NCBI RefSeq assembly: GCF_019175385.1
Contig: NC_083339.1
Location: 82,262,120 to 82,326,119 of the forward strand
DNA length: 64,000 bases
Reading direction: 5' to 3'
Source: Lycium barbarum
Lineage: Eukaryota; Streptophyta; Magnoliopsida; Solanales; Solanaceae
In this document: positions 57,601 to 64,000 of the stretch, one piece after another
Position numbering within the stretch: the first letter of the stretch is position 1
Layout: each line of letters opens with the position of its first letter
Translations under genes and position numbers: made by a program
Notes under the pieces: generated by a model
What the model was told of the DNA's origin: nothing
The model's input: the letters and a program-made list of their open reading frames with translations, nothing else
Databases searched by the model: none

Positions 57601-57860
57601 CTGGCTGGCTACCTGATCCTGCGGGCATGAATGCAGCGTCTGCAAGAAAGGACGTCAGTACGAATAATGTACTGAGTATGTAAGGCATGGATAATATCAT
57701 AATAAAAAATATAGAACATAACATGAGATAAAGATAACATGTACATCTGATTGCCTTTTAAGGAGGATACTATGGATGCTTAAACTTTTAAAGAAAACAA
57801 TTTTCTTGCATGTATACACAAAAATAGTAATGCTGCGGAACGTGCAGCCCAATCCAAAAG
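57601..57860 (-). mobile_element. LTR fragment M (R region, minus strand)
   Basis: On the minus strand it contains CTCAGTACATTATTCGTACT, then GACGTCCTTTCTTGCAGACG and GCATTCATGCCCGCAGG, the R-region stem-loop pair. It lies head to head with fragment L and is cut at 57861 by LTR H. Confidence 0.65.
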
Positions 57861-59876
57861 TGTCACGACCCAACTAGTGAGCCATGACGGGTACTCGGAG
57901 CTTACTACCGAGCACCACCCTTCATGCTACCTATCATAATTGACCTCTACATACATCCTTCTCAACACAAGACTTATTATGAAACAATCTCCAAGCATCT
58001 CCCAAAATATGTATATGTGCATAAGCCCACGAGTCTACAAAAATGATGTACAAAATATACAATGAAGAAGTCACATAGCACCTACAACCCACACATTAGT
58101 ATCTACGAGCCTCTAACTGCAATAATATAAGCATAAGTACGGGACAGGACCCCGCCATGCCCCAAATATATACACAAAGAATATACCAATACCAATAGGC
58201 TGCACCTCCGGAGTAGTGGGGTGCTCCTGTATATCTGCTGAGTAAGCTCCTAAGCGTCTGCACCATCTCCCTGTCTACCTGTGGGCGTGAACATAGCGTC
58301 CATAAAAGAAAAAGACGTCCGTACGAATAATGTACTGAGTATGTATGGCATATATATCAAACATAATAAAGAAGTAAGAGAACATGAGATGAAAAGATAA
58401 CCTGTAACTGATTGCCTTTTAAGGCGGAATCATGCATGCTAACATTCATAATAAACAACATCATATCATGTATACATATATAAACTGCCCGCCCATATAG
58501 GTACGGTGTGATTATCATTAGCTCGCGTCCGGGGTAAACATCTCAAGCTGCCCATTAGTGGTGTCTGCCTGACCAATTAGGCACGGTGTAATCATCATCA
58601 TAGCTGCCCACTAAGCCTGTCGTAGTGGTGACTGCCCGGCCAACTAGGCACAGTGTAATCTCACATATACATAATCTAAAGCATGCATGAGGGCATAATT
58701 AAAAGTTGTAACTCCATCGGAGTGACGTAAGGTCGGGAACCTCCGATTATGTTATGGAATAATTCTCATCACTCTGTCTCACCTTGGAGAAACTAATATC
58801 ATGAGGTGAGATAACAACAAGAAGTAACATCAATGAAAGCATAAAGATAAGATTATCAAGCTCATCATAGCATCATTATCATCATCATTATCATGGAACA
58901 TATCTCATCTCTATATCGTAAGTAGCTCTTAAGGAACTTAACTTTCATCCTTTGGGATGTAAGAAGGTCATAGAGATATGGAAAAGAAATCATAATATAG
59001 AAGTCATGCCTTTGAAAGGAGGGGACTAGCCTTACATACCTTTACGTCTCCTTAACAACTAAGTGTTCTCCTTACAAGCTCACAACTCTACATTCAAGGG
59101 AATTCGTACTACATTAGATCATTAGAAACATGCTTAAGGCTAAACTAAAGCGACTAAGGGCTAACAAAAATTGGGCAGCATTTCCTTTGTTTTGACAGCT
59201 TTCTGCGTATAACGTAACAACTCCCAAACATCAATAGCGACACTCATAATATCATAATCAATAGATTTCTCAAGTTAAATATTATTCACTTCTCAAATTC
59301 ACTTCCAACCCATCCGTAACTATAAGTACAATACAACACCATTTTCATTCTTGATATATTACTTCTTCAACATTACTAACATCATTCATAACAATTTTAT
59401 ACTCACCTCATACTAAGAATTATGTGTCAAATTAATTTACTACTCAAAGTGCCATTATTTCCATATTTGAGCTGATATTCTACATTCTTCTCCAGTCCAA
59501 GTCTTTAAACCACTCAATACCTTTAATAACATGAAATAAGTATAAAAATCACCTTTGATTATGTAAGGATGAACTTTCGATGAATATATTCTTCTTGAGA
59601 GAAGCCCTAACTTCAATACCAATAGAATTCTTAACTTCTATCAACCCTAAAGAGTCTCCTTTTCCCATAATTCTCTTGATTCTTAGTAGTTAGTCCTTGA
59701 TTCCCATTGGACATATGTTAATACAATGTAAATAATATTCTAGAGTCTTCAAGACATGTAAAGAAAGTGGAAACTGAAAAATAATAGCAAGGGTTATCTA
59801 TTAATAGGTGGAACTGGAAAGTTCAAGCGAGGCGGTTCGACGAGCGGGTCGACGATCCGTCGACTTGTGCCTGTAG
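57861..59876 (-). repeat. 3' LTR of element H, U3 truncated (minus strand)
   Basis: In element sense it ends GTTGGGTCGTGACA at 57861. It has the R-region stem-loops (58275-58350), tandem units with GGCCAACTAGGCACAGTGTA-like sequence (58480-58670) and GGAAATGCTGCCC (59180). A short cassette (GGTTCGACGAGCGGGTCGACG, 59833 onward) lies next to the pol 3' end. The expected TGTTAC start and first part of U3 are missing. Confidence 0.65.
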
Positions 59877-60086
59877 ATTGCAGATTATAGAAACATATTG
59901 ATGTCACAAAAACCCCAAAATAACATCGCCTCACAGGGCTACAATAGCAGCAGGAAATCATGGCCACACATGACCAAAAACATTCAAAGAAAGCATTGCA
60001 TACTTAGGAACAATGGTGTCTTATCTTGAACCTCTTCTGGGGTGGGAATAAATACGGATATCTGGACTTCATGTATCTTCTTCTTC
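59877..60086 (-). other. 3' untranslated remnant of element H
   Basis: On the minus strand it resembles the region after pol of element A (GTGTGGCCATG..., CTGTGAGGCGATGTT). The polypurine tract and CATTCGAGGACGAATG motif are absent, consistent with a deletion reaching into the LTR. Confidence 0.5.
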
Positions 60087-62265
60087 CTAAGTCATTTCTT
60101 CTCTGTTGTTGTTTCTCCACAAAACTTTAACTGAGGCTACATCTTTGGTTATGAGTCTCCGCACTTGCCTATGTAATATGGCAATGGGCACTTCTTCATA
60201 ATCCAATTTCTCAGTAATTTGAACGTCATCTACTGGCATGATTCTGGCAGGATCTCCAACACATTTATGGAGCATCGATACATGAAAAACTGGATGGACT
60301 GACTCAAGTTCTGGAGTTAAATCTAGCTCATAAGCTAGTTGGTCCACTTTACGCACAATCTTATAAGGCCCAATATATCTAGGGCTAAGCTTGCCCTTCT
60401 TGCCGAATCTCATTACACCTTTCATCGGCGACACTTTTAGAAATATCCAATCATTAACTTGGAATTCCAGGTTTCGTCAACGATTGTCCTTATAAGACTT
60501 TTGGCGACTCTGGCTATCAACAATCGGTCCTTGATAAGCTTTATCTTTTCCACCGCCTGCTGAATCAATTCTGGACCTCTTAATTGTGTTTCTCCGATTT
60601 CAAACCACCCAGTTGGCGATCTACACTTCCTCCCATATAGAGCCTCATATGGGGCCATCTGGATACTGGAATGATAAATATTATTATAGGAAAATTCGAT
60701 AAGTGGCAAATCTTCATCCCAATTACCTTCGAAGTCTAATATACATGCCCGCAACATGTCTCCCAAGGTCTGAATAGTGCGTTCAGCTTGTCCATCAGTC
60801 TGCGGATGAAATACTGTGCTAAATCTCATTTGCCCAAACCTTCTTGAAAAGACTTCCAGAATTTAGCAGTAAATTGTGCTCCCCTGTCTGTATGGATACC
60901 GGAACATCATGAAGTCGCACTATCTCTTGAAGATTCAATTTTGCATAATCTTTTGCTGAGTATGTAGTTTTGACTGGAAGAAAATGGGCCGATTTCTTGA
61001 GTCTATCAACAATCACCCATATGAAGTCATACTTACACCGAGAACGAGGCAAACCTAAAATAAAATCCATGTTGATCACCTCCCATTTTCAGGTTCGAAT
61101 TTCCATGGCTTGCAAGAATCCTCCTGGCTTTTGATGCTCAATTTTCACTTGTTAGTAATTTGGACACTGAACTACAAATTCTGCTACATCTTTCTTCATC
61201 CCATCCCACCAATACATTAACTTGAGATCATGGTACATCTATGTCACTCCTGGGTGAATAGAATAACAGGAATAATGAGCTTCTTCCAGAATCTGACGAC
61301 GTAGTGCTGTAACATATAGAACACACACATAGCATGCCTCGGTACCTGAGAACTCCATCTGCAGAAACCTCAAGTGGTGACTTCTCTTTCTGAGGAAGTG
61401 TATCTCTATAGTGACTCAACTGAGGATCTTCATATTGGCACCTTTTCACTTCCATGTCTAGGAATGGAACAGTTGGGTTGTGAATATCAACCCCTGCATT
61501 GCCTGAATCGATCAAACGAACTCCTAGGCTAGCTAGCTGGTGGAGCTCACGAACTAATTCTTTCTTCTCTGGTTGAATGTCACATAAAATGCCCATGGAT
61601 TTGTGGCTAAGAGCATCAACCACCACATTTGCTTTTCCCAGATGATATAGAATACTCACATCATAGTCTTTCAATAGCTCTAACCGTCGCCTCTGCCGTA
61701 GATTCAACTCCTTCTACCTGAAAATACATTGCAGACTCTTGTGATCTATATAAATATCTAAATAAACACCATACAGATAGTGTCTCCATATCTTTAGTGC
61801 ATGAATAACTACAGCTAATTCAAGATCATGGGTAGGGTAATTCTTCTCGTGTTTCCGCAGTTGCCTGGAAGCATATGCTATAACCTTCCCATGTTGCATT
61901 AAAACACAGCTTAACCCAACACCATAAACAACATAACCTTCTTATCCTTTCGGAAGCGTCAGGACTAGGGCTGACGTCAATCTACCTTTCAATTCCTGGA
62001 AACTACTTTCACAAGCATCGTTCCACTGAAATTTGGATGATTTCTGAGTTAGCTTTGTCAATGGGGCTAAAATAGAAGAAAATTCTTCCACAAATCTTCT
62101 ATAATAACCCGCTAATTGCAAGAAGCTACGGACCTCTGTAGGCGTTGTAGGCCTTGGCCAAGTCTTCACAGCCTCAATCTTTTGAGTATCTATGCGAATA
62201 CAATCAATTGAGATAATATGGCCTAGAAATGTTATGCCCAATACTTCTGGAAAAGCACTTGTCAA
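60087..62265 (-). pseudogene. pol fragment of element H: RT end to chromodomain (minus strand)
   Basis: On the minus strand the order is: end of reverse transcriptase with the connection segment ([19 protein letters not shown], 61942-62265); RNase H ([23 protein letters not shown], 61714-61899); the linker to integrase ([13 protein letters not shown], 61228-61707); integrase core (NMDFILGLP, 60819-61079); its C-terminal part ([16 protein letters not shown], 60437-60829); and the chromodomain tail ([14 protein letters not shown], 60087-60434). It is broken by a stop after LPKG, a stop before KELNLRQRR and frame changes near 61300, 60870 and 60480. The one near 60890 looks like loss of 4 nt and removes the second catalytic Asp. 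The reverse-transcriptase palm is absent upstream. Confidence 0.85.
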
Positions 62266-62661
62266 ATCTAAGTGTAGGTATGTTGAACTATGGTTGAGTA
62301 AGAAAACTTAGGAATATAAGGAGTAAAACATTATTATGTATATTTTACAAGTAAAGGATGTATATAAGGAATACTAAAAGGTCTTACAAGGATGTGAGTG
62401 GAAGAATTTGAGTAATATGACTTTGGAGAAAAGATAGGCAAGGTTTCATATAATAATTTTTTGTCCAATTTGAGGAAAGGATATCTCTTAGTATATGAGA
62501 AGTTTTGAAGTAAAACAAAATTCTAAATTGAAGTCACGAAGTGTAGTTTCCAATGCAATAAATCGCTCATCGATACGACATCGGAGTAAGGAGTCATGGA
62601 CGTTACAAGTTGGGCTGGTGGAGCAGAAAATTGATCTTTCCTAATGCGACCGGAGGGCCGT
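62266..62661 (+). mobile_element. LTR fragment N (U3 part, plus strand)
   Basis: It resembles positions about 230-400 of LTR A: TTTTGTCCAATTTGAGGAAA, then a stretch like AGTTTCCAATGCAATAAATCG. It ends inside its GC-rich cassette (GCGACCGGAGGGCCGT), where LTR O begins. Confidence 0.6.
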
Positions 62662-63305
62662 TGTTACACCTCGGAAAAGTCCCCGTACATGTACAAGGAA
62701 TAGACCAACGAAGGGTATGAGTGTGTGGTGTTTTACTAAGTAAGAGGTCATGATTCATGAATTTGTGGAAATAAGAAAGTGGTAAAATTTTATCCAGCCC
62801 AGTGGTCGTAAAGTGATTTACGGCCCGCAAAGTGATTTACGGACCGTAAATCACCATCATCCTCCTGCCTTCCAAAATCTCAACTTTCTGTTAAGTGTGG
62901 AAATCGTTAAATACGACTTGGTATACGGCCCGTAAACCTCGATCGTAAACTACCATGATCACTAGCCAACCTTTCTGTTTTGGACATGGTTAAATACGAC
63001 CACACTATACGGTCCGTAAACTGTGGTTTACGACCACTGTTCACCCCGACAATTGTTCATTAAAAAATCAGATTTCGAGTTATTAAAAAGGGACCCAAGC
63101 CTCATTTTATTTCATTACTCATCCATACCATCCAAGAACACTCTAGAATCTCTCAACACTTCATCCCTAGAAATTCAAGTGAATCAAAGGAAAACTAAGA
63201 TCATCAACACCAAATCCAAGCAACAAAGTGTATGAAACCTATTTGGAGGTCATCTTCTTCAAGAAATTCCAAAAGAGGTGAATGAGGGTTTTATTGCTAG
63301 AGGAG
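62662..63305 (+). mobile_element. LTR O, 5' part
   Basis: It starts TGTTACACCTCGGAAAAGTC. The cassette (62805-63050) repeats the motif TTTACGGACCGTAAA and variants (ACGGCCCGTAAA, ACGGTCCGTAAA, GTTTACGACC) in both orientations. A leader-like tract follows (CAAATCCAAGCAACAAAG). It is interrupted at 63305 by LTR P. Confidence 0.7.
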
Positions 63306-64000
63306 TGTTATAACCCGTGTTTTCACACGTTTGGAAAAATTCGATAAATAATGGATTCTTTAGATACGAGGTCAAATTTGATATTTTGTTGAACATAGGA
63401 GTTATGCATGAAAGAATAGAGTCATGAAAGTGTGGGACAAGGTTAAGGGTAATTTTGGAATTTTGGGAATTAGTTTCGGGAATTACAAAATATGAATCAC
63501 AAGTTATTGGGCTCAAAAATTGAATTGAAATTTAGGCCCAAATTAAGGGACATGGCCGGCCACTTAAGGCCATGATCCAAGCCCAATTTAGTTGGTCATG
63601 TGCTTGGTCATGTGACCAAGCACTACAATTATATAACTAGAAGATGAATACTTGGATAAGCATAACACAAAACAAATCAAGAACAAGAGATAGAGAAAGT
63701 GAGGCTCTCGGCCTTGAGGGCAAAAATTAACCCCCAAAAATATTGTTCAAAAAATTCATGTCTTGTGGTTTTCCTAATAAGATAAGGTTCCTTTGTAACT
63801 TGGTATAGTTGGATTGGAGTGGGGAGCATTAGAATCATCAAAGTGACTACATCTCCAAGTGAAGAAAACTTGAAGAAAAGGTAAGAATTTCTACCTTTTT
63901 ATTGTGTTATGAAGTTTTGTTTGTGTTGTAGTATGTAGAAATGTGTTGATTATATGGAAAAATGGAAGTTTGTAATGTGGGTTTGGAATTGGAGGTGTAG
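63306..64000 (+). mobile_element. LTR P, 5' part, runs off the right edge
   Basis: It starts TGTTATAACCCGTGTTTTCA, similar to LTRs B, C and E. It has GGCCGGCC (63554-63561), a duplicated GGTCATGTGC(TT) E-box region (63594-63622) followed by TTATATAAC, and then GGCTCTCGGCCTTGAGGG as in B and E. The rest lies outside the window. Confidence 0.75.

Overview
The window looks like a heterochromatic stretch of a plant nuclear genome built almost entirely from nested LTR retrotransposons. No host gene, tRNA gene, intact rRNA gene or CRISPR array could be supported. Plant origin rests on chromodomain-type Ty3/gypsy (Tekay/Del-like) gag and pol proteins, LTRs of 2.5-3.2 kb, primer-binding sites complementary to plant initiator tRNA-Met, and plant 5S rRNA relics. 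A eudicot, perhaps Solanaceae, is my impression only.

Layout. 1-4792: minus-strand LTR I, split by solo LTR F (755-3629, target duplication GGATT). 4793-6740: purine-rich non-coding DNA. 6741-7870 and 17423-17977: old LTR K, split by element D (7871-17422, target duplication TATAT), which is complete but lacks gag and pol. 17978-18402 and 21569-23724: minus-strand remnant resembling an Ogre/Tat element, split by LTR G (18403-21568). 23725-57025: a four-level nest. Element A (LTRs at 23725 and 54702) holds element C (5' LTR from 29933). C's LTR is split by element B (32392-52931, target duplication ATGAA). B's protease region is split by the minus-strand element E (37082-46614, target duplication GCTAC). 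57026-64000: LTR fragments L and M head to head, minus-strand element H with a broken pol, then LTR fragments N, O and P.

How the parts relate. B carries a nearly whole gag-pol, now with four nonsense codons and a small deletion. E keeps an open gag but no pol. D has neither, and C is truncated. All five elements with a visible leader (A-E) share a primer-binding site, then 44-48 nt later a hairpin whose 8-nt loop ends in a self-complementary hexamer, then a conserved block before gag. This suggests that gag- or pol-deficient elements were copied and packaged by relatives. Three of them (C, D, E) also carry, in sense orientation, a 5S rRNA-derived module followed at constant spacing by a second conserved block. 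The LTRs share a paired stem-loop near the R/U5 boundary, short GC-rich tandem repeats before it, and a fast-changing inverted-repeat cassette upstream of the TATA box.

Limits. All alignments were made by eye. Boundaries marked by LTR termini plus target duplications are firm; those of degenerate fragments are approximate.
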